A DNA stretch of 64,000 nt from NCBI GenBank assembly GCA_041391385.1, contig JAWKOD010000003.1:186001-250000 (forward strand), in the 5' to 3' direction. The stretch's first letter is position 1. Every line of letters begins with the position of its first letter. This document shows, in pieces, positions 34,286 through 43,616 of the stretch. The position numbers and the translations under genes were made by a program. Under the pieces are notes generated by a model. It had not been told where the DNA came from. It worked only from the letters and a program-made list of their open reading frames with translations, and ran no database searches. The DNA is from CANIGN01 sp041391385 (GTDB lineage: Bacteria; Bdellovibrionota; UBA2428).

Positions 34286-34407
34286 CCCTCTATTTTAAAG
34301 AAACAAGGCGGTTCAAAGCTGTTAATTAGGGACTCAATGACTCCAAAAAGTCATCACTTAAGCAACAAATGCACAAAAGATCTACAACAAGACAAACTCA
34401 AAACGCC

Positions 34408-37098
34408 TTAAGCGCTTTTAGCAATTTGTCTGAGCACGTAAGAAAGAATTCCACCGTGGCGATAGTACTCAACCTCAATAGGAGTATCGAGACGACAATC
34501 GACCTCTACACTCTTCTTTACGCCTTTTTGCTCATACTCCAAAGTAACACTTTGTTGAGCGCGAAGATTATCTTCAAGTTTAAGAGAAAAGACTTCGCTT
34601 CCATCGAGTCCCAAACTTTGCGCTGTCACGCCGTCTTTAAAGCAACAAGGCAACACGCCCATTCCCACAAGGTTACTGCGGTGAATGCGCTCAAAACTCT
34701 CAGCAACTACAATCTTAACACCCAAGAGGTGCAGGTCCCTTCGCTGCCCAGTCACGTGAACTCCCAGTGCCGCTTCTTTGCCGCCAATGACGATCATGGG
34801 CCAGTTTTTAGCTTTGTAGTTTTCTGAGACGTCAAAAATAGCCGCTACTTTTCCATCTTGAGTAAAATCTTTGTATAACCACCCTCAACTCCATCAAGCA
34901 TGAGATTTTTAATTCTCACATTGGCAAAAGTTCCTCGAGTCATAATACGATCATTCCCACGACGACTTCCATAAGAGTTAAAGTCTTTAGACTCCACACC
35001 TCGTTCAAGGAGGTATTTCCCAGCAGGTGTCTCCTTCTTAAAACTAGCAGCAGGCGAAATGTGATCGGTAGTTACAGAATCACCAAAGAGGCCCAGTACT
35101 CGAGCACCTTCAATGGATTTGATGGGCTCTACTTTGTAGAGAAATTGCTAAAAAATGGAGGTAACTGAATATAAGTACTTTTTTCGTTCCACTTATAAAG
35201 CTCGCCTTCAGCTGAAGGGATCTCATTCCACTCAGGGTTCATTTTAACAAAATCAGAATAAAGCTCCTTAAATGCAGCAGCCGTAAGTGTTTTCGCCATG
35301 ACATCGCGAACTTCTGTATTTGTAGGCCAAAGATCTTTTAAATAGACATCTTTTCCATCTGCACCTTACCAAGAGAGTCGCGTGTTAAGTCGATATCTAC
35401 GTTGCCTGCTAAAGCAAAAGCGACAACCAATGGAGGAGACATCAAAAAGTTCCCCTTAACTGCAGCATGAACTCGTGCTTCAAAGTTTCTGTTACCAGAA
35501 AGCACACTTGCGACAACAACGTCGTTTTCGGTAATTGTCTTCTCTATCGACTCGTCTAAAGGTCCAGAGTTTCCAATACAAGTTGTACAGCCATAGCCTA
35601 CTAGATTGAATCCAATTTTATTTAAAGGCTCCTGAAGTCCTGCTTTATCCAAGTAATCAGTAACCACTCGTGAACCAGGTGCGAGAGAAGTTTTCACTCG
35701 AGGGTGAACCTTCATCCCTTTTTCTACAGCTTTTTTCGCCACAAGCCCTGCCGCAATCATTACAGAAGGGTTAGAAGTATTTGTGCATGAAGTAATCGCT
35801 GCAATAACCACATCACCGTGCTTAAGAGGAGACTTCGCTTCGTTTTGAACCGTAAATTCTTTTGAGAGATCTTCTTTTTTTTGACCAAAACCACCTTCAA
35901 TTTTTGGTTTTGAGAAAAGACTCTCAAACTGAGCTCCAAGCTCAGGCAAGGGCACTCTGTCTTGAGGACGCTTAGGGCCCGCTACGCTCGGCATAATTGA
36001 ACTCAAGTCCAACTCGACAACTTGCGAATAATCGATGTCTTCTTTACTTGCAGGAATTCCAAAAAGATTTTGGGCCTTATAATAGTCCTCTACAAGTTTA
36101 ATCTTTTGAGCATCACGCCCGCTATTTGTTAAATACTTAAGACTTTCCTCGTCTGTAGGGAAAAAGCCCATAGTGGCTCCATACTCGGGTGCCATATTCG
36201 CAATAGTTGCGCGATCAGGTAGAGAAAGTGCTGCAGCACCTGGGCCGAAATACTCCACAAATTTTCCGACAACTTTAGTCTTACGTAATAGCTCCGTAAG
36301 TGTGAGAGTTAAATCTGTAGCGGTAACGCCTTCTTTAAGGGTTCCCGTGAGGTAAACTCCTACAACTTCAGGAGTGAGGAAATACAAGGGCTGACCGAGC
36401 ATGCCTGCTTCGGCTTCAATTCCACCCACGCCCCAACCCACAATTCCCAGACCGTTAATCATGGTTGTGTGAGAGTCTGTTCCAACGAGTGTATCGGGAT
36501 AAACAACACCTGCTTTTTCGAAAACGCCTCGAGCCAAATATTCCAGGTTAACTTGGTGAACAATTCCGATTCCTGGGGGTACAACTTTGAAGGTATCAAA
36601 AGCTTGCTGCCCCCACTTTAAAAATTCATAACGTTCACGGTTACGCTGAAACTCTTTTTTTAAGTTTTCTTTATAAGCTTCAGGTGTTCCGGCCACATCC
36701 ACTTGAACCGAGTGATCGACAACCAAATCCACAGGAACTAATGGTTCAATTTTTTTAGGATCCACACCTAATTTATTCACAGCATCTCTCATAGCCGCTA
36801 AATCCACCAAGAGAGGGACACCTGTAAAATCCTGTAAAACGATGCGAGCGACAACAAAGGGAATCTCGTAGCTTGCGGGCTTTTTTGCATTCCATTTACA
36901 AAGATTAAGGATGTCTTCCTCACGAACTTTAAGGCCATCGCAGTTACGAAGAACGCTTTCTAATACGATTCTTAAACTCACAGGAAGTCTTGAAATTTTA
37001 ACGCCAGACTTTTGCTCTAACTCAGGGAGCGAATAATAGGAGTAGTTTTGGCCAGAACTTGAAAAGTTTTTTAAACAATCTTTACTAAGCATATTCAT
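34408..37098 (-). pseudogene. acnA: Aconitate hydratase A, interrupted by three single-base deletions
   Basis: Read as one gene it gives about 897 residues, normal for AcnA. The first 586 residues are intact and include the cluster ligands in SCTNTSNP and GCTTCIGNSGP. The frame is then lost near 35364 (a G missing on the coding strand after GGTAAG), again near 35132 (ACAAAG then TAG, where AAGG is expected) and near 34870 (ACAAAGATTTT, one purine missing). Correcting each restores conserved text: DVYLKDLWPT, GLFGDSVTTDHISPAASF, YGSRRGNDRIMTRG and KNWPMIVIGG, ending EYYRHGGILSYVLR. No other damage is visible, so sequencing indels are likelier than decay. AcnA interconverts citrate and isocitrate. 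Confidence 0.9.
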
Positions 37099-37162
37099 AG
37101 GCTAAGCAAGGCCATGGGCTCTGTCCAGAACTGAGAGGCCCGAAAGCGCCATCAAGAGACAT

Positions 37163-37177
37163 TTTCCACATTGGAAA
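37163..37177. promoter_or_regulatory. 15-bp inverted repeat between acnA and the DUF2945 gene
   Basis: TTTCCA-CAT-TGGAAA is a perfect hexamer inverted repeat with a 3-base centre, 65 bases upstream of the acnA ATG and 109 bases upstream of the divergent small gene. Its size and symmetry suit a dimeric regulator's operator. No regulator gene is adjacent. Confidence 0.4.
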
Positions 37178-37285
37178 GCGTCATGAGCACAGAATGATTT
37201 TACAAATACCTTACATTTAGATCCTCTTAAAAATTAGCTGTATTCAAGAAAATACGCATGTAGGCTTAAATCTGCGTTAGCTATT

Positions 37286-37495
37286 ATGAAATTCTCACAG
37301 GGACAAAAGGTTTACTGGAAATGGCTCGGGGGCAAGGTAAAGGGCGAAGTTGTCGAATGCTATACCCAGCCCATATGTAAAGAAATAAAAGGTAAGCTCA
37401 TTAAACGAAACGGTTCCCTCGAAAAACCCGCTTACCTTGTTAAATCAGAGGCAGGAAACTTTGCTCTCAAGCTTGAAACTGAGTTATTTGAGTAA
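37286..37495 (+). CDS. DUF2945 / hypervirulence-associated TUDOR-domain small protein
   Basis: 69 residues, all one domain. It has the family pattern: FSQGQKVYWKW then GGKVKGEVVE, a middle basic strand, and PAYLVKSEAG near the end. The fold is a small Tudor-like beta barrel. Function in bacteria is unknown; fungal members are linked to stress responses. It is monocistronic in appearance and divergent from acnA. The start is the ATG at 37286. Confidence 0.82.
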   Translation: MKFSQGQKVYWKWLGGKVKGEVVECYTQPICKEIKGKLIKRNGSLEKPAYLVKSEAGNFALKLETELFE

Positions 37496-37505
37496 AATTA
37501 TATAA

Positions 37506-37533
37506 AACTTTTATTCCTGAACTTTTATTCCTG
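37506..37533. repeat. Tandem duplication of a 14-bp unit at the end of the 37525-38199 gene
   Basis: AACTTTTATTCCTG occurs twice back to back (37506-37519, 37520-37533). The second copy spans the stop codon of the minus-strand gene. It looks like replication slippage and is a local microduplication, not a transposon scar. Confidence 0.8.
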
Positions 37534-38199
37534 AATATTGCGAGTATCCGCCTCATTCGCAAAAAGCACCTTTAAATTTTTTACGGGATAATCCGACCAC
37601 TCTTTTTGAGTCAAAACCCAAGAATGAATAAATTTACTCAAGGATTGTCGAGCAGCCTCTCGAATCAGGCTTGTCTTAGCCGGTGTCATTGCCATAGCCG
37701 ATAAAGTTGGAGTCAAGGTTGCCTCAAGTTTATCCAAGTTTTCTCGCGCATTAAATCTCATCCAGCCTGCCTCCGATCGCTTTTCCATCTGATCCGTATG
37801 AATGGCAGGAGGCAAGGAAGGACGCACTTCAGGCGCAATAATCTGCAGAGTTCCATTCTCAAAAGACGAATTCCAAGCATCACTTAAAAGAACATGATAA
37901 CGATAAGTCACTTTTACCTTTATTTCAGAGACTGTCGTTCCAAGGTACAGCAGATCATCAAAAAGAGATTTGGTATCTCTTCGAGTAAGTGTGTCGAACG
38001 AGTCTAAAGTCGCAACCTCAAGAACATCTCCCTGTGTAGGAGTAATCCGAAGAATAGACTCCTTAAAAAGCACTGTTAGATCTTGTTTTTGGATTGAAAA
38101 CCCAGGCGTTAGAAATCTTTTGCCCAAAGGCCACAAAGAAAGTGCGACCAAACCTACAAGAGCAAAGAACCAAAGCTTCTTATTTAACTTCTCCACCAT
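37525..38199 (-). CDS. Uncharacterised single-pass membrane-anchored periplasmic protein
   Basis: 224 residues that I do not recognise with certainty. A basic N terminus leads into one hydrophobic helix (about residues 9-27), then a soluble domain. Strands around SEIKVKVTYRYHVLLSDAW and LQIIAPEVRPSLPPAI, followed by a long C-terminal helical part, loosely recall DUF4230 anchored proteins. It probably faces the periplasm. It ends inside a 14-base tandem repeat and is followed by the DUF2945 gene on the opposite strand. Confidence 0.65.
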   Translation of the reverse strand: MVEKLNKKLWFFALVGLVALSLWPLGKRFLTPGFSIQKQDLTVLFKESILRITPTQGDVLEVATLDSFDTLTRRDTKSLFDDLLYLGTTVSEIKVKVTYRYHVLLSDAWNSSFENGTLQIIAPEVRPSLPPAIHTDQMEKRSEAGWMRFNARENLDKLEATLTPTLSAMAMTPAKTSLIREAARQSLSKFIHSWVLTQKEWSDYPVKNLKVLFANEADTRNIQE

Positions 38200-38255
38200 A
38201 AGCCCCTTTAGGATACCCCTCCGGACCCATAGTGCCTACATGTCAGAATTTATAT

Positions 38256-39596
38256 TTAAGGTCGATATGCTTTCGTTTTTTCACTCAACAAAGAAGGAAG
38301 CTTTCCTTCCTCGGCTTGCACTTTTAAATGTGAAGCAAAATTTGCGGCTCCCTTATAGCCAGCCCAACCAGAATTTTGATTGTAGATCCACTGAGACACA
38401 ATCTCGACAAAATCAGCTCGTGCTTGATCGTCAAACTCAATCAAGTGTTCTGTGTCTAACAAAGTCACAAGAGTAGGTCCTGGATAGTTTTCAGCAAAAG
38501 TTTGCTGAGTCTCTTCTGTCTTAATGATTTTATCTTTTGAAGGAATAAAAACAAGTGCGGGGACTTGAGCCAGCTTTTGATTTTTAAAGACGGACTTCAT
38601 TTTTTTCGTAAGTCCTGCAGCTGAAAGCAAAAACCTATTTGTAACTTTTCTTAATGTTAAACTGTGCGAATCATCTCCCATTTCAGCAAGAGCCTCTGGA
38701 TTCGAAGTAAAATCTACGTCTTCAAGTGGAATTCTTTGATAAGCTTCGATAGGTGCAACTGCCCCCAATCTTCCTCCTATGTTTGGCTCTCCCTTTTTCA
38801 TATTCGTTCCAGGCGAAGTCATGATGATAGAGGCAATTCCCTCTTCAGGACGACGCCACTCTCCTGCGTAAGCAAGAGCGATGCGTGCCCCAAAACAATT
38901 CGCATAAAGGTGTATGGGCGCATTTGATTGCTGAAGACTACGCACCAAATACAAATGCTCATAAGTCACTTGAATATCTTCTAAGAATTCCGAAGGATCG
39001 CCCACAGCCTGATTGAACGGAAGTCCAATAAGGTGATCAAGAGAAGTACTCGCAACGTGCCCTCTCATAGGACGGCCATTCCCATCTAAAACAGAATCAC
39101 TTATTCCCGAGCCCCTGCGATCATAAAAAAGTGAAGTCACTCCTCTTTCTGCAAGCGCTTGTCCACTACTTGCATACCAGCGAGCATTTGACTGCAAGCC
39201 ATGAACTCCCAACAAATACCCCCTAGGGTCAAGTGCTGGAAACAAAAGCGCCCTTAATTTTAAAGTTTTTGGAGGATCAAACTCACCAAAAATTCTATGA
39301 AAAAGACCCCCTACAATTGGAATTTGTCCCAAGACTCTTCCAACTTGTCCCACTACAGGTAAATGAATTTGTAAGTTACTCACATCATACTGAGCAGAGT
39401 ACTCAAGCACGACGGGCTCAGTAATACCGCGGAGCTTTTGAGAATAAAGGATTTCAGAAAGCTCTTGGCGTCCTTGTTCCGAATCCAGATTAACTGCAGT
39501 GCGGGGAGATATCTCTGAGATGTACTCACTTGCCGAAACGCTTAAGGGTAAAAGGGCTGCGCCCAAGAATAGTGTGATGTTATGCACGTTCATCAT
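38256..39596 (-). CDS. Secreted alpha/beta hydrolase
   Basis: 446 residues from the ATG at 39596 (a neighbouring ATG at 39593 is equally possible), which gives a signal peptide ending VSASE; the frame stays open to 39632. The hydrolase core has LLGVHGLQSNARWY, SLFYDRRGSGISD and a nucleophile-elbow region YANCFGARIALAYAG, where Cys sits at the position normally held by Ser. The Asp is in PSKDKII and the His in DTEHLIEF. A Ser-to-Cys nucleophile, if real, resembles dienelactone-hydrolase-like enzymes. The substrate is unknown and the location is presumably periplasmic. Confidence 0.75.
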   Translation of the reverse strand: MMNVHNITLFLGAALLPLSVSASEYISEISPRTAVNLDSEQGRQELSEILYSQKLRGITEPVVLEYSAQYDVSNLQIHLPVVGQVGRVLGQIPIVGGLFHRIFGEFDPPKTLKLRALLFPALDPRGYLLGVHGLQSNARWYASSGQALAERGVTSLFYDRRGSGISDSVLDGNGRPMRGHVASTSLDHLIGLPFNQAVGDPSEFLEDIQVTYEHLYLVRSLQQSNAPIHLYANCFGARIALAYAGEWRRPEEGIASIIMTSPGTNMKKGEPNIGGRLGAVAPIEAYQRIPLEDVDFTSNPEALAEMGDDSHSLTLRKVTNRFLLSAAGLTKKMKSVFKNQKLAQVPALVFIPSKDKIIKTEETQQTFAENYPGPTLVTLLDTEHLIEFDDQARADFVEIVSQWIYNQNSGWAGYKGAANFASHLKVQAEEGKLPSLLSEKTKAYRP

Positions 39597-39730
39597 GTGG
39601 CCCAATGTAGGGATTCTAAAGTAACGACACAAGACGAAGAACGGTCAACACTGTCTCATTTTTGAACAAAGAGAGTGCTCTTTAGGACTAGCTGAGGCTT
39701 TGGCAGGCATTTTGCACCACGTTTGCCGTC

Positions 39731-40543
39731 ATGAAAAAACTCGCGCGAAGAAAAGCCACCAAAGCCTCTTTAATACAAAAACCGAGCCCCTCTTTGAGGA
39801 TCGCTTTTTGGAGTTTAATTACGACTTCGGGAATTTGTTGGACCTTAGCGCTCTTACTAGGAAGCTCGCTTTTAACATCTTGCTCAGGAAGTATATTTAG
39901 CGAAAAATCAGCCCCGGCTCCTGGCGGCACTCCTCCAGCAACTACTGACTCACGAAACCTTGCCCCAAACTCAAGCTCTAGCTCTTCAGATGGGCCCGGC
40001 AGAGATATTGAAGAAAGGCCTCTCACTGAAGAAGAACTCAATGCCCGAAGAGGACGAGTCGTTACCGATGTTGCCGCTCTTGATATCTACGATCTGATTG
40101 CGCCTTCACAAGTAGCAAGTTGGACTCAAAACATGAACGATCGCCAACGACTTGATTTTTTATCTCAACTTGAAATGGATATTGTCATTGGAAAAGCAGA
40201 AAAAAGAGATAACAACATGACCCTTCGAAACGTCGTTTTTTATATTCGAAAAGATAAGAAAAATATCACAAATAACCCTAAGAAAAACTATCCTTACGCA
40301 TCTATTTTAATGCGTGTCTCCCAAGACGAAAGCGATGGCCCTATTCGACACTTTTTTGCCAGTGGGTATCTTGATGTTCGCGACGACGGTGCAAAACCAC
40401 TTATCGGCCTTAGTCTTCGATTTATAAAAGTAAAAAACTCATATGTCGTAGATGATGGAAAACTGTTTGACTACGTAAACGGCGACCCTCAAGAAGGGTT
40501 TCGTCTCACAGGTAACTCACTTGTTCGAGTTGGAATCCATTAG
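39731..40543 (+). CDS. Uncharacterised lipoprotein
   Basis: 270 residues that I do not recognise. A long, basic N-terminal region (about 24 residues) precedes a hydrophobic stretch and a lipobox LLTSC (Cys near 51). A Pro/Ser/Asp-rich linker follows (residues about 58-90), then a folded domain with YDLIAPSQVASW, VVFYIRKDKKN and PLIGLSLRF. Its stop overlaps the convergent SRPBCC gene by 4 bases. Confidence 0.7.
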   Translation: MKKLARRKATKASLIQKPSPSLRIAFWSLITTSGICWTLALLLGSSLLTSCSGSIFSEKSAPAPGGTPPATTDSRNLAPNSSSSSSDGPGRDIEERPLTEEELNARRGRVVTDVAALDIYDLIAPSQVASWTQNMNDRQRLDFLSQLEMDIVIGKAEKRDNNMTLRNVVFYIRKDKKNITNNPKKNYPYASILMRVSQDESDGPIRHFFASGYLDVRDDGAKPLIGLSLRFIKVKNSYVVDDGKLFDYVNGDPQEGFRLTGNSLVRVGIH

Positions 40544-41046
40544 GCATTTCGCTTAAAGATTTTTTCAAGTCGTCTTTTACGAAAAACAAAAAGTTGCGTA
40601 ACGACTTTTTCAGCAACCCAGCCAAATTTTCTTAGCTGTGGCTTGAGCGAATACTCAACACTATCCACAAGCCAGGTTCCCTCGTTTTTAATGGGGAATT
40701 TTTTATCATCTACAATGACCTCTTTAATCCCACGTTTAAACTCATGCTTATGGCGCCAAGATTCAAAAGGCCCGCTATTTTGAAGATCGATAAAATATTT
40801 CAAATCAGGCTCTTCATGCCAATCTACATATTCCACGTTCCATTTAAAAAAATTCTTAAGCCATCTATTTTCAGAGTGAATCTGAAATTTCGAGCCCTTT
40901 GCTAAAGGATAAGGAACATTTTCTAAACTTAACTTTAAAAAGTCAGGAGATATTTTAACTAAATTCTGAGGGTCACAATGGAATTCCCAAATTTCTTCCA
41001 GGGGCTGACTCAGCCAAAGTTGGGTCTCAAGTTTCTTAACTGTCAT
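40540..41046 (-). CDS. SRPBCC (START-like) ligand-binding superfamily protein
   Basis: 168 residues. The pattern is that of the polyketide-cyclase/START-like fold: an opening strand KLETQLWLSQPLEEIWEFHCDPQNLVKISPDF, a run of antiparallel strands with KWNVEYVDW and FESWRHKHEF, and a long C-terminal helix ending in basic residues. Such proteins bind hydrophobic ligands; the specific ligand is unknown. It follows nuoB by 11 bases on the same strand and may be its cotranscribed neighbour. Confidence 0.75.
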   Translation of the reverse strand: MTVKKLETQLWLSQPLEEIWEFHCDPQNLVKISPDFLKLSLENVPYPLAKGSKFQIHSENRWLKNFFKWNVEYVDWHEEPDLKYFIDLQNSGPFESWRHKHEFKRGIKEVIVDDKKFPIKNEGTWLVDSVEYSLKPQLRKFGWVAEKVVTQLFVFRKRRLEKIFKRNA

Positions 41047-41057
41047 TCGGTTTTAGT

Positions 41058-41658
41058 TTAAGCGCTTTTCTTAGGTTCAGGAAATGCTTCGTCGACACCC
41101 AACTTCTCGTTAGGCTCGCCCACTTGACGTCCACGCTTGCCACTTCCACCTTGGTGCTCTCCAATGGTAGGACGCGCGACTGCAACTTTGTTTTGAAGCT
41201 TAATCAAGCCATCAATAAGAGCTTCTGGACGAGGGGGGCAACCTGGAACATAAACGTCTACAGGAACGACTCGGTCTACACCCTTAAGAACGTGGTAGCC
41301 CTCTTTCCAATAAGGTCCACCCTTCGTTGCACATGATCCCATGGCTATTACCCATTTAGGATCAGGCATTTGGTCATAAAGTCTTTTTCACACGAGTCGC
41401 CATTTTGAGAGTTACAGTTCCCGCAACAATCATAAAGTCAGACTGACGGGGAGTTGCGCGAAATACTCCGCAACCAAAACGCTCTAAATCATAACTTGAA
41501 GCACCTGTTGCCATCATTTCAATAGCGCAACAAGCAAGACCGAAAGTCATCGGCCATAAGCTGTTTTTTCGTCCCCAGTTCACGACTTGGTCCACGCGAG
41601 AAAGCATTACGTTATCGCCACCAACAGGACCTTTACTGAAAAGCTTATTAGAATCCAT
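41058..41658 (-). pseudogene. nuoB: NADH-quinone oxidoreductase subunit B, interrupted by one single-base insertion
   Basis: The first part reads up to MATRVKK and stops; the second starts at MPDPKWVIAMGSCATKGGPY. Removing one A from the five-A run (T5 on the given strand, 41384-41388) restores VKRLYDQMPDPK, giving about 199 residues, slightly long because of a C-terminal tail (NEKLGVDEAFPEPKK). The N2 cluster ligands are present as LACCAIEMM, GSCATKGG and VPGCPPRPE. NuoB sits in the peripheral arm of complex I. No nuoA, C or D gene is adjacent; erpA is upstream and an SRPBCC gene downstream. Confidence 0.9.
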
Positions 41659-41695
41659 ATATTGCCCCTACCATAACCACTCTGATTAATTTTTG

Positions 41696-42021
41696 CTAGG
41701 CTGAAAAGCTAGATCCGCAACCACATGAACTTTTTGCGTTAGGGTTCTTAAAAACAAATCCCTGGCCATTGAGACCATCCGAAAAATCGAGTTCAGTACC
41801 CTTCAAGAATAAAAGGCTTTTTTTATCTACAGCGACCTTAACTCCCTGCACTTCAAAAACATGATCACCTTCTTGAGTTGTTTCCTCAAAGCCCATTTTA
41901 TAGGAAAGTCCTGAGCAGCCCCCACCTACAACGCTCACGCGCAGGTAAGTATGTGTTTTCCTTCACGTTCTTGAACTGAAAGCACCTGTTTTACGGCTTT
42001 CTCAGAGAGTACAAAGTCCAT
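41696..42021 (-). pseudogene. erpA: A-type iron-sulfur cluster carrier ErpA-like, interrupted by one single-base deletion
   Basis: From the ATG at 42021 the frame reads MDFVLSEKAVKQVLSV and is lost in a T4 run at 41956-41959. Adding one base (T5) continues into THTYLRVSVVGGGCSG and gives about 108 residues, normal for the family. The cluster Cys residues are in GGGCSG and SSCGCGSSFS; the NPNAKSSCGCGSSFS end resembles ErpA more than IscA. It delivers Fe-S clusters to apo-proteins and lies 37 bases upstream of nuoB, itself an Fe-S protein. Confidence 0.85.
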
Positions 42022-42093
42022 ACCTCTATCATAGCCTGCTTCTTGGAGATTTCCCATGAATTTCCGGCGATATTGGACTACCCTAGGCCCCAA

Positions 42094-43551
42094 ATGCAGC
42101 ACTTGCTACGCGATCCGGTTCACCATACGGTGCCGCTTTCTCGCACCGAGAAAAACCTTATTGATCACCCTCTATTCCAGCGATTGAGGAGAATCAAACA
42201 AACGGCATTTCTTAACTTGGTGTTTCCGGGCTCTACTCACGATCGATTTAGTCACTGCGTGGGCGCCATGCACCTCGCTGGGCTTATCTTTGATTCTGTC
42301 TCACAAGAGTTCATAAACACGTATGGCCCTCGCTCACTTCAGCCCCCGCAACAAGACTACTTCAGGCGCCTTTTACGAATGGCAGCCCTTATGCACGACA
42401 TCGGTCATGGGCCCTTTTCACATAGCCTTGAAGGCGTTACCCGTCTTGGCCGCCCCCTGCACCCCCAACGCAAACTTCTCTTTAGAGAAGGTGTTATTCC
42501 CGAAGACTGGGTTCACGATAAATATTTGAAATCAGAAAAATGGATGAATGAAGCTTCTTGTCATGAAGACTTCACCATCGCAATTCTCTCCCTCATGGCG
42601 AGCGAAGAAGAAGGCCGTATTGGTGGTCTCATGGCCCAAGACATTGCCTGCCTCATCGTAGACTGGGCAAGACCGAGTCCAGAATTTCAAGAAGTTGATC
42701 AAGTAGGTCCTTCGGGCAAGTGGCGCTTGCACGATGCACTCAAAGAACTTGTCTCCGGTGAGCTCGACGCAGATCGAATGGATTATTTACTAAGAGACTC
42801 TCACAACACGGGCGTGCCCTATGGGCAATACGACAAAGAGATGCTTATTGGCAATGTCCTATGGCGTCCCCACCCTGAGAAAAAAGGACAGCTTGTTACA
42901 GCACTTCGTCGCAAAGCCCTTCATGCTTTTGAAGATTTTCTTATTTCCCGATTTCACATGTTTATGCAGCTATACTCGCATAAAACCACCGTGGCCTTTG
43001 ATGTCATTTTAGAGAACGCCCTGGCTGAGCTTCCTAATTTTTCAATACAACCTGACCTTGTAGATTATTTGCGTTGGTCGGATGATTGGCTCCTGAGAAA
43101 AATCATAGAAAATAGATCCTCCAAGTGGGGCGAGCACATTCGCGACCGCATACCACTCAAACATTTGTTTACCGTAAGACAAGATCAGCAAAAGAAGTTC
43201 CTTAAGCTCATATCTCGCTTTGAACGAAGTCACGGAACCACTGCCTGGTTCCCGTCGCTTAAAAATAAACCCGACAAGGGACACGATAAAGATGTTCCCA
43301 AAATTTGGTGGCGTCACAGTGTTTCTTATCTCACCAAAAAAGACAGAGGCCGCTACCCCCTCTACATCGAAGACAAAAACAAACTCATTCCGATTGAGGA
43401 GATCTCACTTTTACTTAAGAGCGATTATGTCCGACGCTTTGATATGATTCATATTTATTGCCTTCGAGGCCAAGAATATGAAGTCAAAAAGTGGATGAAA
43501 GAACACGACATGCTCCCTCAAGACGAGGAACGTTCTGAATTCGAGCTCTAA
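42094..43551 (+). CDS. HD-domain phosphohydrolase (dNTPase/SAMHD1-like)
   Basis: 485 residues from the ATG at 42094. An upstream TTG at 42043 would add 17 residues outside the conserved start, which here is LLRDPVHHTVPLS; I prefer the ATG. The HD metal motifs are in order: QRLRRIKQ, THDRFSHCVGAMHLAG, then LMHDIGHGPFSHSLE, and later ELDADRMDYLLRDS. These enzymes cleave dNTPs to nucleoside and triphosphate or hydrolyse other phosphates. It is divergent from erpA. Confidence 0.88.
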   Translation: MQHLLRDPVHHTVPLSRTEKNLIDHPLFQRLRRIKQTAFLNLVFPGSTHDRFSHCVGAMHLAGLIFDSVSQEFINTYGPRSLQPPQQDYFRRLLRMAALMHDIGHGPFSHSLEGVTRLGRPLHPQRKLLFREGVIPEDWVHDKYLKSEKWMNEASCHEDFTIAILSLMASEEEGRIGGLMAQDIACLIVDWARPSPEFQEVDQVGPSGKWRLHDALKELVSGELDADRMDYLLRDSHNTGVPYGQYDKEMLIGNVLWRPHPEKKGQLVTALRRKALHAFEDFLISRFHMFMQLYSHKTTVAFDVILENALAELPNFSIQPDLVDYLRWSDDWLLRKIIENRSSKWGEHIRDRIPLKHLFTVRQDQQKKFLKLISRFERSHGTTAWFPSLKNKPDKGHDKDVPKIWWRHSVSYLTKKDRGRYPLYIEDKNKLIPIEEISLLLKSDYVRRFDMIHIYCLRGQEYEVKKWMKEHDMLPQDEERSEFEL

Positions 43552-43616
43552 AGTGCTCAAATGACGACGTTATTTCTCTCTCGCTTTTCTAAGTAAATAC
43601 CGTAAAATAATTTTAT

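Noticed and set aside
34337..34354. ATGACT/AGTCAT hairpin after acnA as a terminator
   Set aside because: The stem has only six base pairs and no U-run follows on either strand.
34369..34827. A plus-strand open frame of 152 residues
   Set aside because: It lies antisense to the acnA 3' region and has no family similarity, signal peptide or ribosome site; it is a shadow of the minus-strand gene.
41058..41658. Programmed frameshifting in nuoB at its A5 run
   Set aside because: The join needs a plus-one step, the sequence is not a standard slippery heptamer with a stimulatory hairpin that I can see, and four other genes show similar single-base breaks; sequencing error is simpler.
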